This document shows positions 36,057 through 45,239 of a DNA stretch of 64,000 nt, piece by piece. Source of the DNA: Scandinavium hiltneri (GTDB lineage Bacteria > Pseudomonadota > Gammaproteobacteria > Enterobacterales > Enterobacteriaceae); NCBI RefSeq assembly GCF_024764835.1, contig NZ_JALIGE010000066.1, positions 1 through 64,000 on the forward strand, given 5' to 3'. Numbering within the stretch: position 1 is the stretch's first letter; each line of letters begins with the position of its first letter. The position numbers and the translations under genes are program-made. The notes under the pieces were generated by a model that ran no database searches, was not told the origin of the DNA, and saw nothing but the letters and a program-made list of their open reading frames with translations.

Positions 36057-37491
36057 TCAGAGTGTCCTGTTTCGCCGTTTTGCGCTTCAGCCAAAGGCCT
36101 TTGAGCACAATAATCAATGTGATATTGAGTGCCAGGCCGCATGCCAGCACCAGATAAAACGACCCGACCGGCGACATCAACCCGATCAGCGGATCAAACA
36201 CACCAAGTCCCGGTGCAAGACGCTGAATGCCAAAGGCGATAACCAGCATGCCGGTGATGCCCCCGCTCAGGGTATTGGCGGTGATCATCGGCAGCGGGGC
36301 GGCCAATGCATACGGGATCGCCGGTTCGGTGGCGACGGTAGCGCCCACGATAATCGCGCTGCTGGCCGCGCTTTTTTCCTGTTGGGTGAAGAGCTTCGGC
36401 GCAATATAGGTGGCGATCCCGGCGGCCATTGGCGGCATCAGCGCTACTACACCCACGATGGCGTACCAGTCGTAAATGTGTTTTTCCAGCAGCGAGAAGC
36501 AGAAGAACCACGCGGTTTTGTTGATCGGGCCGCCCATATCAAACGCCAGCATTGCGCCAACCAGGAACGCCGCACCGAGCTTCATTGATGGCGGAATGGT
36601 GTTGAGGAAATGCAGCAGGCCGCTCATCAGGTCGGACATAAACGGCCCGACGATGTAGTAGGTCAACACGCCAAACAGCAACAGCGTGACGAAAGGGATA
36701 AGCATCGAACCGAGTAACGGCTGCAGGGCTTTGCCGAGGCGCACCTTGCGAAACCACAATACGAAATAGCCGATTGCCAGGCCCAGCACTACCGCGCCGA
36801 GAAAACCTGCGCCGGACTGCGTGCCGAGCAGGGCTTTGTCATTCGCCAGATAGCACACCAAAAATGCTGGCGCGAAAGCCGGTTTATCGCCAATTGACGA
36901 CGCGATGTACGCCCCCATTATGGGGATCATAAAAGTGAAGCCGAGATAGCCGATGGACTCGACCACCCAGGTAAACGACGGCGCGCCTTTGGCCATATCG
37001 GTATACGGCAAGCCCATTTGCACCAGCATATTGGCGATCGCCACCAGGATACCGCCGCCTATCACAAACGGTAGCGCGGCAGAAACACCTGCCATCAAAT
37101 GGCTCATTACGCTGCCCTGCGCCACGTCCTGTTTGCCCAGCTTCATGCTGCTGTCTGCGGAGAACGTCTGTGAATGGCTCGCTAACTGAGGGAAAATGGC
37201 GTCGATATTTTTCAGCGCCTGAGAGATCGGGATTTCGTAGACTTTTTTGCCGACGAAACGCTGCCGGTCATCATTACTGATGCCGCGCCCGGTGGCGAGG
37301 ATCACGTAATCGGCGGCGTCGATTTCCGCATCGCTCAGGCGGTTTTCGACGCCGCTTGAACCCTGAGTTTCCACCCGAATGGTGTGTCCGAGCTGGCGGG
37401 CTTTTTGTTCCAGCGCTTCGGCCACCATATAGGTGTGCGCGATCCCCGCCGGGCAGTTAGTTATGGCAACAACGCGTAATGACGATTCCAT
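36037..37491 (-). CDS. frvB: FrvB, fructose-like PTS EIIBC component
   Basis: A 484-residue transporter. The N-terminal EIIB domain (about 1-100) has phosphocysteine C13 in TNCPAGIAHT. The C-terminal EIIC domain (about 130-470) has many membrane helices and the GGPINK motif near the substrate site. It imports and phosphorylates an unidentified sugar, receiving phosphate from FrvA. 12 bp downstream of frvA. Confidence 0.93.
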   Translation of the reverse strand: MESSLRVVAITNCPAGIAHTYMVAEALEQKARQLGHTIRVETQGSSGVENRLSDAEIDAADYVILATGRGISNDDRQRFVGKKVYEIPISQALKNIDAIFPQLASHSQTFSADSSMKLGKQDVAQGSVMSHLMAGVSAALPFVIGGGILVAIANMLVQMGLPYTDMAKGAPSFTWVVESIGYLGFTFMIPIMGAYIASSIGDKPAFAPAFLVCYLANDKALLGTQSGAGFLGAVVLGLAIGYFVLWFRKVRLGKALQPLLGSMLIPFVTLLLFGVLTYYIVGPFMSDLMSGLLHFLNTIPPSMKLGAAFLVGAMLAFDMGGPINKTAWFFCFSLLEKHIYDWYAIVGVVALMPPMAAGIATYIAPKLFTQQEKSAASSAIIVGATVATEPAIPYALAAPLPMITANTLSGGITGMLVIAFGIQRLAPGLGVFDPLIGLMSPVGSFYLVLACGLALNITLIIVLKGLWLKRKTAKQDTLNEQRTA

Positions 37492-37503
37492 GGCCGGTTC
37501 CTG

Positions 37504-37950
37504 TTAGTCGCTGAGCGTGTGATTGAGCTGCGTGAGAATTTGGCTGACGTCGCCCTGTTGCAGCTGGCTGATAAAGTCGGCGTGGATAATCTTGCGGCAC
37601 AGCGCACCGATCATTTTCACCTGGTTTTCTTCCCCTTCCTGCGGAACGCCGATGCAAATCCAGCCGTTCACCGGTTCGCCGTCTGCGGCCTGCCAGTCAA
37701 CGGGATTTTCTCGGCGGGCAAACAAAACGAAAGGATGTTTAACCACGCGGCTTTTGCCATGCGGTACCGCGATGCCGGAACCAAAGCCGGTGGAGTGCAA
37801 CTTTTCGCGTTGCAACAGCGTTTGCAGAAACTGGTTTTTATCGCTGACAAAGCCGCGGGTGAACGCCATATCGGCCAGCGATTTCAGAATGGAATAGGAC
37901 GTATTGCCACTGATGTTGAGATTGATGCAGTCGGGGGTAAGAAGCGCCAT
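37504..37950 (-). CDS. frvA: FrvA, fructose-like PTS EIIA component
   Basis: A 148-residue cytoplasmic EIIA, the same length as I recall for E. coli, starting at 37950 (MALLTPDC). Phosphohistidine H64 lies in GIAVPHGKS. First gene of frvABXR. In E. coli the next gene beyond is rhaM; here the azl genes and a porin intervene. Confidence 0.92.
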   Translation of the reverse strand: MALLTPDCINLNISGNTSYSILKSLADMAFTRGFVSDKNQFLQTLLQREKLHSTGFGSGIAVPHGKSRVVKHPFVLFARRENPVDWQAADGEPVNGWICIGVPQEGEENQVKMIGALCRKIIHADFISQLQQGDVSQILTQLNHTLSD

Positions 37951-38099
37951 GCTGATAATCCGTCTAAAAAACAGACACTCAGTGTAGCGGGCAGAAGGGA
38001 TAACGCTGATGGGCAATATGTCGCGCGGGCGTGACAGAAACTGCGCTAAGTTTTGCGGGCTGGCGCACACTCAGACGCGGGGCCTGAGTGTGTTACCGA

Positions 38100-38423
38100 T
38101 TAGTGCAGGCCGAAGTAGCGCAGCAGCGCGGTGACCACCGCCGCCGATAAAATCACCACGATAAGCGGCATTTTGCGCCAGGCGAGAAACACCGCCACCG
38201 CCACGCCGAGGACGCGCGCGCTACCGGCAAAATGGCTGCCTTCGAAGAACGTTGCCGCCAGCGCGACGGCAAACAGTAAGGTCGTCGCGGCGTCGTTGAG
38301 TATCGCCTGTGAACGTTCGGACAGCGCCAGTTTATTGCCGAGTTTGGTGCCGCCAAAGCGCATCAAATACGTGCCGACGGACAGGACTGCGATACCCGCA
38401 ATAATCCATAAGGTCTCGCCCAT
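38100..38423 (-). CDS. AzlD-family small membrane subunit of a branched-chain amino acid exporter
   Basis: A 107-residue protein with about four hydrophobic helices and the AzlD/YgaH-type MRFGG motif near the start. It pairs with the upstream AzlC protein, whose stop overlaps its ATG (TAATG). E. coli YgaZH of this family exports valine; the substrate here is unknown. A 9-bp inverted repeat at 38066-38092 follows and may end transcription. Confidence 0.88.
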   Translation of the reverse strand: MGETLWIIAGIAVLSVGTYLMRFGGTKLGNKLALSERSQAILNDAATTLLFAVALAATFFEGSHFAGSARVLGVAVAVFLAWRKMPLIVVILSAAVVTALLRYFGLH

Positions 38424-39085
38424 TATTTCTTCCTCGCAAACAGGCCCAGCAGCGACAACAGGACCGGCACGCCTGCGGGCGTAAACGGCACAGCGGCTAA
38501 CGACAACGCCGCGCCGCTCATCGCGCGGATAAGCGTGGTGCGATGTTTAAAGGCCGGGATCACCAGCGCCACGAGGATGGCCGGGAACACCGCATCGAGG
38601 CCGATGGTTTCAGGGGACGGCAGCAATTTGCCTACGCCGCTGCCCAACAACACGCCGAGTGGCCAGAGGATTGCCACGCCGCAGCCGCACAGCCAATAAG
38701 CGGCTTTACGTTGTTCTGGCGTCGGTTGTGACATGCCAAACACCACACTTTCGTCGTTCATGACATGGCAGCCAAGCAGGCCGATGGCGCGCTTGCCGAC
38801 CAGGTTACGCACCGCGACGCCGAAGGGAATATGACGGGCGTTGACCAGTAAACCCGCGACGGCGGCCGCCAGTGGATTGCCACCGCTGACAATAATCCCG
38901 AGGAACATAAACTCAGACGCACCGGCCAGCACCAGCGTGGATAGCGCCAACGGCACCCACAGTGGAAAGCCCCATGACATCGCCAGCGAGCCATAGGAAA
39001 CCCCGACCACGCCAACCGCCAGGTCGACCAGAAGAATTGCTTTAATGGTGTCGCCTTTCAGGCAGGCGAGGTGACGTCGGAACAT
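38423..39085 (-). CDS. AzlC-family permease, large subunit of an amino acid exporter
   Basis: A 220-residue inner-membrane protein with about five helices and the AzlC signatures LVNARHIPFG and NDESVVFG. Works with the adjacent AzlD. Divergent from the XRE-cupin regulator at 39187, the usual layout for a locally controlled exporter. Confidence 0.9.
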   Translation of the reverse strand: MFRRHLACLKGDTIKAILLVDLAVGVVGVSYGSLAMSWGFPLWVPLALSTLVLAGASEFMFLGIIVSGGNPLAAAVAGLLVNARHIPFGVAVRNLVGKRAIGLLGCHVMNDESVVFGMSQPTPEQRKAAYWLCGCGVAILWPLGVLLGSGVGKLLPSPETIGLDAVFPAILVALVIPAFKHRTTLIRAMSGAALSLAAVPFTPAGVPVLLSLLGLFARKK

Positions 39086-39100
39086 AGAAATTTAGCCATA

Positions 39101-39162
39101 TCGAACGAGTATTCATTATAATGAACGCTGTTGAGTCGATTTACAAGATGAACGATTCGTTC
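39101..39162. promoter_or_regulatory. Palindromes in the azlC-regulator gap, candidate operators
   Basis: Two perfect inverted repeats lie in the 100-bp divergent gap: ttcattataatgaa (39112-39125) and gaacgattcgttc (39150-39162). The sequence tcgaacga occurs beside both in opposite orientation (39101-39108 and, on the minus strand, around 39157-39164). They are likely targets of the adjacent XRE-cupin regulator; this is inferred. Confidence 0.45.
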
Positions 39163-39186
39163 GATTTATAAAACACGGAGCCGTGT

Positions 39187-39735
39187 ATGACACAGCCAAT
39201 CAGCGTTATCTCCCGCAGTCTGGTGCGCGAACGCCAGCGCACCGGGCTTTCATTGGCCGAAATTGCTCGTCGTGCCGGGATAGCCAAGTCGACGCTGTCG
39301 CAGCTGGAAGCAGGCAACGGTAATCCTAGCCTGGAAACCCTGTGGTCGCTGTGTGTGGCGCTGGATATTCCTTTCGCCCGACTGCTGGAGCCGCAGGCGT
39401 CAACCACCCAGGTACTTCGCCGCGGTGAAGGTACCAAAGTGGTGGCCGAGCAGGCCAACTATCAGGCAATTTTACTTGCCACCTGCCCGCCAGGCGCCCG
39501 TCGTGATATTTACCTGTTAATGACTCAGCCGGGCGCAGACCGCATTTCTCAACCGCATCCGCCGGGTTCCGTCGAGCATATTATTGTGACTCAGGGCCGG
39601 GCGTTGGTGGGGTTAACGCAAGCGCCAGAAGAATTAGGCGAAGGGGATTACATTTGTTATCCCGCCGACCAGGAGCATGTTTTCAAAGCACTTGAAGACG
39701 ATACCCAGGCCATTCTGGTCGCAGAACAGAATTAG
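39187..39735 (+). CDS. XRE-family regulator with C-terminal cupin domain
   Basis: 182 residues. An N-terminal helix-turn-helix of the XRE type (LAEIARRAGIAKSTLSQLEAG at about 19-39) is followed by a cupin fold (about 105-180; HPPGSVEHIIVTQGRALVGL). Such regulators often bind a small ligand in the cupin and control the neighbouring transporter, here probably azlCD and itself. Confidence 0.88.
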   Translation: MTQPISVISRSLVRERQRTGLSLAEIARRAGIAKSTLSQLEAGNGNPSLETLWSLCVALDIPFARLLEPQASTTQVLRRGEGTKVVAEQANYQAILLATCPPGARRDIYLLMTQPGADRISQPHPPGSVEHIIVTQGRALVGLTQAPEELGEGDYICYPADQEHVFKALEDDTQAILVAEQN

Positions 39736-39736
39736 C

Positions 39737-39932
<196 letters not shown>

Positions 39933-39933
<1 letters not shown>

Positions 39934-39964
39934 ACCGTCCTCAATAATTGGGGCGGCTTTTCGC
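39933..39964 (+). terminator. Probable terminator after the XRE-cupin gene
   Basis: Stem ccgtcc/gggcgg (39935-39940 with 39951-39956, one G-U pair) is followed by cttttc. Bases 39965-40227 beyond it are AT-rich leader sequence before the porin gene, with nothing else recognisable. Confidence 0.5.
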
Positions 39965-40227
39965 TTAATTAATTAGTTTATTATATGATTCAAAATAATG
40001 GATGTTATCTCGCTCACGTTGTTGCCTCTTTTTATTATCACCTTCCTGCACTAAATAATATTATCTCTTGTCTGTTGTATTCAGCGGGTTTCTGAATGAA
40101 ATCAAGCTGAATGAAGGCGAGTTATTTCCTTAACTCAATAAACTATAAATATAAACAATCCATCGCAGTTATATATTCATGGCGGAAAGATATACCCGCC
40201 TTATTATTTTCTCAAGGAACGATGTAT

Positions 40228-41595
40228 ATGAAAAGAACGGCAATCGCAGTTGCTATCGGATGCTTATTGGTGGCAAATTCGGCTACGGCAAAATCAACCC
40301 CGCTCTCCGTTGAACAGCGTCTTCAACTGCTTGAAGACCGACTTGTTTCTGCTGAAAACCGGGCTGAAAAAGCAGAGCAAGAAGTTCAGGTATTGAAAGC
40401 CCGGCAAACGACAGACCGCAAGGAGATCAAGGAAGTACAGGAACGCGTGGTGGTGAAAAGCGAGACCCCGACAACGGAAACCGCAAAAAACACCGCCAGC
40501 CCTGCATTATCGCTTTCCGGTTACGGTGACCTGAAAATTTACGGTGACGTCGAATTCAATATGGATGCCGAAAGTCGCAAAGGGGCTTTAATTTCGAATA
40601 GTGATGACAGTAATGAACGCTGGGATTTAAATGGCCGCATCCTGTTAGGTTTTGACGGAATGAGAAAGCTGGACAACGGTTATTTTGCCGGGTTTAGCGC
40701 CCAGCCGTTGGCCGACATGACTGGTTTCCTGGATCTTGATGATGCCGTCTTCTTCTTCGGCCGGGAAAATGACTGGAAGATTAAAGTCGGACGCTTCGAA
40801 GCCTACGACATGTTCCCGTTAAATCAGGATACGTTTGTTGAGCACTCCGGAAATACCGCCAACGATCTGTATGACGACGGTCATGGTTATATTTACATGA
40901 TGAAAGAAGGGCGTGGTCGTTCGGACTCCGGCGGCAATTTCCTGATGAGCAAGCAGATTGATAACTGGTATTTCGAACTGAACACTCTGCTTGAAGACGG
41001 TACGGCGCTGTTTACCGACACGCAGTATCACGGTCGCGATATGGAGCAAGAGAAGAACGTGGCTTATGTGCGCCCGGTGGTCTCCTGGTCTGAAGGCGCA
41101 TTTTCCATGGCGGCAGCAATGGAAAGTAACCTGGTCAACAATGCCTACGGTTATTACGATGCTAATGGTCAGTTTGTCGACCAGTCCAGCCGGACCGGCT
41201 ATGGCATGACCATGACCTGGAACGGGCTGAAAAACGATCCTGATAATGGCGTGGTGTTGAACCTCAACACCGCCTATCTCGACGCTTCCGACGAAAAAGA
41301 TTTCAGCGCCGGGGTGAACGCCTTATGGCAGCGTTTCGAACTTGGTTACATCTACGCGCATAACAAGATTGACGAGTATTCAGGCGTTATCTGTGACGAT
41401 GATTGCTGGATTGATGAAGCAGGCACCTATGATATTCACACCATCCATGCTTCGTATCAGATCCCGAATGTAATGGATATGCAGAACTTTAATATCTATC
41501 TGGGAGCCTACTGGTCGAAACTGCAAGGCGATAGCGATATCGGCAGTGATGACGATCGTTACGGCGGCCGCGTGCGGTTTAAATACTTCTTCTAA
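40228..41595 (+). CDS. RafY-like carbohydrate outer-membrane porin
   Basis: A 455-residue outer-membrane protein. The start at 40228 is chosen because aagga lies 9 bp upstream; two nearer ATG options fit less well. Signal peptide about 1-21; a heptad-rich coiled coil about 26-62 (VEQRLQLLEDRLVSAENR); then a beta-barrel with many aromatic-rich strands ending in a C-terminal Phe (KYFF). It resembles plasmid raffinose porin RafY, and likely lets oligosaccharides cross the outer membrane. No sugar operon adjoins it directly; frv and rha are the nearest. Confidence 0.82.
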   Translation: MKRTAIAVAIGCLLVANSATAKSTPLSVEQRLQLLEDRLVSAENRAEKAEQEVQVLKARQTTDRKEIKEVQERVVVKSETPTTETAKNTASPALSLSGYGDLKIYGDVEFNMDAESRKGALISNSDDSNERWDLNGRILLGFDGMRKLDNGYFAGFSAQPLADMTGFLDLDDAVFFFGRENDWKIKVGRFEAYDMFPLNQDTFVEHSGNTANDLYDDGHGYIYMMKEGRGRSDSGGNFLMSKQIDNWYFELNTLLEDGTALFTDTQYHGRDMEQEKNVAYVRPVVSWSEGAFSMAAAMESNLVNNAYGYYDANGQFVDQSSRTGYGMTMTWNGLKNDPDNGVVLNLNTAYLDASDEKDFSAGVNALWQRFELGYIYAHNKIDEYSGVICDDDCWIDEAGTYDIHTIHASYQIPNVMDMQNFNIYLGAYWSKLQGDSDIGSDDDRYGGRVRFKYFF

Positions 41596-41610
41596 GTTGT
41601 TAATCGCCAT

Positions 41611-41667
41611 CAAGCGCCTGACATCAGGCGCTTTTCTTAGAGCCTATCCATCAGGGATAGGCTCTTA
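41611..41667. terminator. Two hairpins between the porin gene and rhaM
   Basis: Hairpin aagcgcctga/tcaggcgctt (41611-41634) is followed by ttttctt for the porin. Hairpin gagcctatcc/ggataggctc (about 41640-41665) lies just before the convergent rhaM end and may serve the rha operon. Confidence 0.78.
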
Positions 41668-41671
41668 TTAT

Positions 41672-41986
41672 CTATTCCAGCCAGAACACTTCTTTCAGCT
41701 CCGCACTCACCGGGCTGTTGTCCGCATTCGACGGCATCACTTCACCCATGAATTTCCACCAGCGCTGGCACACATCGGTGTTGGCGACGGCATCCCAGCG
41801 CTCTTCTGACTCGATTTCGACTGTCGCAAACAGCAGGTTGCGGGCCTTGTCGAGATAAATGGCGTAATGGTGCGCGCCATGAGCTTTCAGCACCGCTTCC
41901 AGCTCGGGCCAGATCGGGTTGTGGCGACGTTCATATTCTTCGTGTGTATGCGGGTGGACCTGCATGACAAACGCTTTATGGATCAT
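41672..41986 (-). CDS. rhaM: L-rhamnose mutarotase
   Basis: Interconverts alpha and beta rhamnose anomers. The start at 41986 (MIHKAFVMQV) gives the standard 104 residues; the longer upstream frame overlaps fucO. Conserved residues include the HNPIWPELE block and the CQRWWKFM segment. Last gene of the rha operon here. Its ATG overlaps the fucO stop. Confidence 0.96.
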   Translation of the reverse strand: MIHKAFVMQVHPHTHEEYERRHNPIWPELEAVLKAHGAHHYAIYLDKARNLLFATVEIESEERWDAVANTDVCQRWWKFMGEVMPSNADNSPVSAELKEVFWLE

Positions 41987-43131
41987 AATGCCTCCAGATA
42001 CAGCTCGCGCACGTCGTCGCGGTTGGCGGTGCGTGGGTTGCATGGTGCGCACGGGTCGGCGAGGGCTTTGTCCAGCCAGCCTTCAATGTCGGCTTTGGTG
42101 ACGCCGAGTTCTTTGAAGCCTGCCGGAATGCCGACGCGGGTGCTCAGGTCACGAATCGCCTGAATCGCCGTCATGCTTGCCGCGTCGTCGTTCATGCCAC
42201 GAGTATCGACGCCCATCGCCTGTGCGACACGAGCGAAACGAGCAACCGCGTTCGGACGGTTAAAGTTTTCGATGATTGGCAACAGGATGGCGTTGCAGAC
42301 GCCGTGCGGCAGGTTATGCGTCGCACCTGGCTGATGCGCCAGGGCATGAACCAGCCCCAATCCAGCGCTGTTAAACGCCATGCCCGCCAGATACTGGCCG
42401 AACGCCATCTGTTCGCGCGCGTCGAGATTATGCCCGTCATCCACCGCTTTTGGCAGCCAAAGGGTAATCAGGCGAATGGCTTCCAGCGCGTTAGCGTCGG
42501 TCAACGGATGCGCGCCCACCGAAACAAAGGCTTCGATGGCGTGCGTTAGCGCATCCATGCCAGTTGCCGCAGTGATGGACGCCGGAATATCGAGCATCAC
42601 GCTGGCGTCGTCCACAGCGATATCCGGAATGATATTCGGGTCGATGATGACTTCTTTTACCTGACGCACGCTGTCGATGATCACCGCGTTACTGGTCATC
42701 TCCGCGGCGGTTCCGGCGGTGGTGTTAATTGCCACCAGTGGCACGCCGGGGTACTTCACTTTGCCTACGCCGGAATAGTCCGTGGAAGGGCCTGGGTTGG
42801 CGGTAAGGATTTTGACGGCTTTGGCGGTGTCAATCGGGCTGCCGCCGCCAAAGGCGATAATGAAATCACAACGGGCGTCCTGCCAGGCCTGATAGCCTTT
42901 TTGCACCAGTGCTTCCGTCGGGTTAGGGAACACGTCATCGAACAGGTGATAAGACATCTGGTGCGCATCCAGCGCGGTAAACAGGGAATCGAGCAGGCCC
43001 ATTTTTACCAGTTGTCCGTCGGTGACAATCAACGCTTTACCCCATTGCTTGCCCGCCACCAGATTGACCATATCCTCGATTGCACCCGCGCCATGCAGGC
43101 TGATTTTCGGCAGTGCCAACATAAAACTCAT
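41983..43131 (-). CDS. fucO: Lactaldehyde reductase (1,2-propanediol oxidoreductase), iron-dependent
   Basis: Group III iron-dependent alcohol dehydrogenase of 382 residues. Rhamnose and fucose catabolism both yield L-lactaldehyde, which this enzyme reduces to propanediol under anaerobic conditions. The GGGSPIDTAKA nucleotide-binding loop and metal-ligand histidines (DALTHAIEAFV, HALAHQPGATHNLPHG) are present. In E. coli fucO lies in the fucose operon; its place inside the rha operon makes the pathway self-contained. Confidence 0.93.
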   Translation of the reverse strand: MSFMLALPKISLHGAGAIEDMVNLVAGKQWGKALIVTDGQLVKMGLLDSLFTALDAHQMSYHLFDDVFPNPTEALVQKGYQAWQDARCDFIIAFGGGSPIDTAKAVKILTANPGPSTDYSGVGKVKYPGVPLVAINTTAGTAAEMTSNAVIIDSVRQVKEVIIDPNIIPDIAVDDASVMLDIPASITAATGMDALTHAIEAFVSVGAHPLTDANALEAIRLITLWLPKAVDDGHNLDAREQMAFGQYLAGMAFNSAGLGLVHALAHQPGATHNLPHGVCNAILLPIIENFNRPNAVARFARVAQAMGVDTRGMNDDAASMTAIQAIRDLSTRVGIPAGFKELGVTKADIEGWLDKALADPCAPCNPRTANRDDVRELYLEAL

Positions 43132-43162
43132 GCTTATTCTCCTTAATATTGCTGATTTTACT

Positions 43163-43230
43163 GCCCGATGGCGCGGCACTTGCCAGGCCTACAAAACCCG
43201 TAGGCCGGGTAAACGGAGTGCCACCCGGCA
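43163..43230. repeat. REP/BIME element between rhaQ and fucO
   Basis: REP-like inverted units (ccgatggcg..ggcctac, gtaggccgggtaaacg..gccacccggca) form a long imperfect hairpin in the operon gap. Confidence 0.82.
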
Positions 43231-44235
43231 TTAGATACGTCGTCGCTGTAAGATCCGGCGGGTGATAATCGGCAGTGAAATCACCACGATCAGCATCGCG
43301 CCGATGATTATCGACATCACGATGCCCGGTACGTTGAGAAGGCTCAGGCCAAAGGTCACCAGCCCCATCAGGAAGGCGGCGATAATCACGCCCACCATGC
43401 TGCCGGAGCCGCCAAGAATATTGACCCCGCCGAGTACTGCCATCGTCACCACTGATAATTCCCAACCCAGCGCAATGGTCGGGCGCGTGCTACCCAGACG
43501 CGACGTCAGCAGCACGGCGGCAAGGCCGGACATCAGCCCGACCAGCACAAACAGCATCAGGTTGTGGCGCTTGACGTTAATGCCCGAAAACCACGCACCG
43601 GTCGGGTTATTGCCAATGGCAAAGGTGCGGCGACCAAAGTTGGTTTTGTGCAACACGAAGGTGAACACCGCGGCGAGCACGATAAACAGCGCGAACTCAA
43701 ACGACAGCGCGCCCCAGACGTAGCCCTGACCGAACCATGCGAAGCTCGCCGGATAGTGATTCAGCGCCTGATCGCCGAGCAAAATGTAGGAAATGCCGCG
43801 GAACAGGCTCATGGTGCCGATGGTGATAACGATGGAAGAGAGGTTCAGCCGGGTGACCAACAGCCCGTTCACCAATCCGCACAACACGCCCACGCCCAGT
43901 CCCACGCATACCAATAGCGGCGTATCCATTCCCGCCACGGCGCAAAAGCCCATCGCCGTGGAACTCAAGGCGATGATCGCTGCCACCGACAGGTCAATTT
44001 CACGGGCGATGATCAGCATCGCCATCGGCAACACGATGATCGCTTTTTCGGTGAAGTTGAAGGTGGCATCTGACAGGTTCCAGATGTTGAGAAAATAGGG
44101 TGAGGCGAACGCATTCACCACGAACACCGCCAGGGTGACCGCCAGCAGAAAGCCTTCCCAGCACGCCAGGCGCTGGAAAAATGACGGGGCGGGTGATGCG
44201 TTTTGCACAGCGTCAGACGTCAGCATTTTGCTCAT
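43231..44235 (-). CDS. rhaQ: Rhamnose ABC transporter permease (RhaQ-type)
   Basis: A 334-residue BPD-transporter-like permease of the ribose/autoinducer-2 type with about eight to ten helices. It forms the channel with RhaP. The start overlaps the rhaP end by 4 nt. Named after the order S-T-P-Q known from Rhizobium; assignment of P and Q rests on order. Confidence 0.88.
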   Translation of the reverse strand: MSKMLTSDAVQNASPAPSFFQRLACWEGFLLAVTLAVFVVNAFASPYFLNIWNLSDATFNFTEKAIIVLPMAMLIIAREIDLSVAAIIALSSTAMGFCAVAGMDTPLLVCVGLGVGVLCGLVNGLLVTRLNLSSIVITIGTMSLFRGISYILLGDQALNHYPASFAWFGQGYVWGALSFEFALFIVLAAVFTFVLHKTNFGRRTFAIGNNPTGAWFSGINVKRHNLMLFVLVGLMSGLAAVLLTSRLGSTRPTIALGWELSVVTMAVLGGVNILGGSGSMVGVIIAAFLMGLVTFGLSLLNVPGIVMSIIIGAMLIVVISLPIITRRILQRRRI

Positions 44236-45239
44236 GGTTTCACCGCCAGTTTTTGCCGGGCCAGCGCCGCATCACGCAGGATGAGGCGACCTTTGCGTTT
44301 GTTGCCGCGCTCGTTGAGCACCACCGCAATCACAATCACCGCGCCGGAAATCGCCATCTGCCAGAACGGCGATACACCGATAACCGGCAAGGCATTGTTG
44401 ATAACCCCGAGGAACAGCGCGCCAAACAGACAGCCGAGCACGCGCCCGGTGCCGCCCATGGTGCTGATCCCGCCGATCACGCAGGCGGCGACAATCTGTA
44501 GCTCAAAGCCGTTGGCGACATCGACGTACGCCACCGCAAAGCGTGAAATCCACAAATAGCCGCAGAAACCGGCGAGCGCACCGGAGAGACAGAAGCTGAC
44601 GAACTGCATTTTTCCGGCGTTGATCCCGGTGTAATACGCCGCCGTGGCGTTGCCGCCCGCGGTGTAAAGTGAACGTCCCGTCCGGCTGTAACGCAGGAAA
44701 TAGCCGACCACAAACAGTGCGGCGATGGCACACCAACTCAGCACCGGTAGCCCGAGTAAAGCGGCGCGCGGCAGGCCGAGAAAATCAGCGCTCATCTGGT
44801 TGGAGTTCACCCAGCCGCCGTTGGACAGCAGAAAAATAACCCCGCGATAAATGCTCATCGTGCCGAGCGTCACCACAATCGCCGGAATACCCAGTTTCCA
44901 CACCAGTAGCCCGTTGATGACGCCCATCAGCAGGCCGAGCAGGGTGGCCAGCGCCAGCAGCGCAACCACCGGAATGTCCGGATGGTGGAAATTGAGCAGT
45001 GCCACAATCATGCCAGTGAGGGCCAGATTGGCGGCCATCGACAGGTCGATGCCTTTGGTCAGCAGCACCATCATCTGGCCGAGGGCGAGAATGATAAGGA
45101 TGGCCGTATCGTTGAACATTTCCACCAGATTACCCGGGGCGATGAACGACGGCGTGCGGCTGCCGATGGCGGCGACCAACAGCACAATCACCGCAGCCAG
45201 CAGGGCTTCGCGGTGTTTAAGCAGAGATTTCAACATCAT
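44232..45239 (-). CDS. rhaP: Rhamnose ABC transporter permease (RhaP-type)
   Basis: A 335-residue inner-membrane permease homologous to its neighbour RhaQ, with many hydrophobic helices and the VVTLGTMSIYRGV block shared by the family. ATGA overlaps on both sides show translational coupling with the ATPase and RhaQ genes. Confidence 0.88.
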   Translation of the reverse strand: MMLKSLLKHREALLAAVIVLLVAAIGSRTPSFIAPGNLVEMFNDTAILIILALGQMMVLLTKGIDLSMAANLALTGMIVALLNFHHPDIPVVALLALATLLGLLMGVINGLLVWKLGIPAIVVTLGTMSIYRGVIFLLSNGGWVNSNQMSADFLGLPRAALLGLPVLSWCAIAALFVVGYFLRYSRTGRSLYTAGGNATAAYYTGINAGKMQFVSFCLSGALAGFCGYLWISRFAVAYVDVANGFELQIVAACVIGGISTMGGTGRVLGCLFGALFLGVINNALPVIGVSPFWQMAISGAVIVIAVVLNERGNKRKGRLILRDAALARQKLAVKP

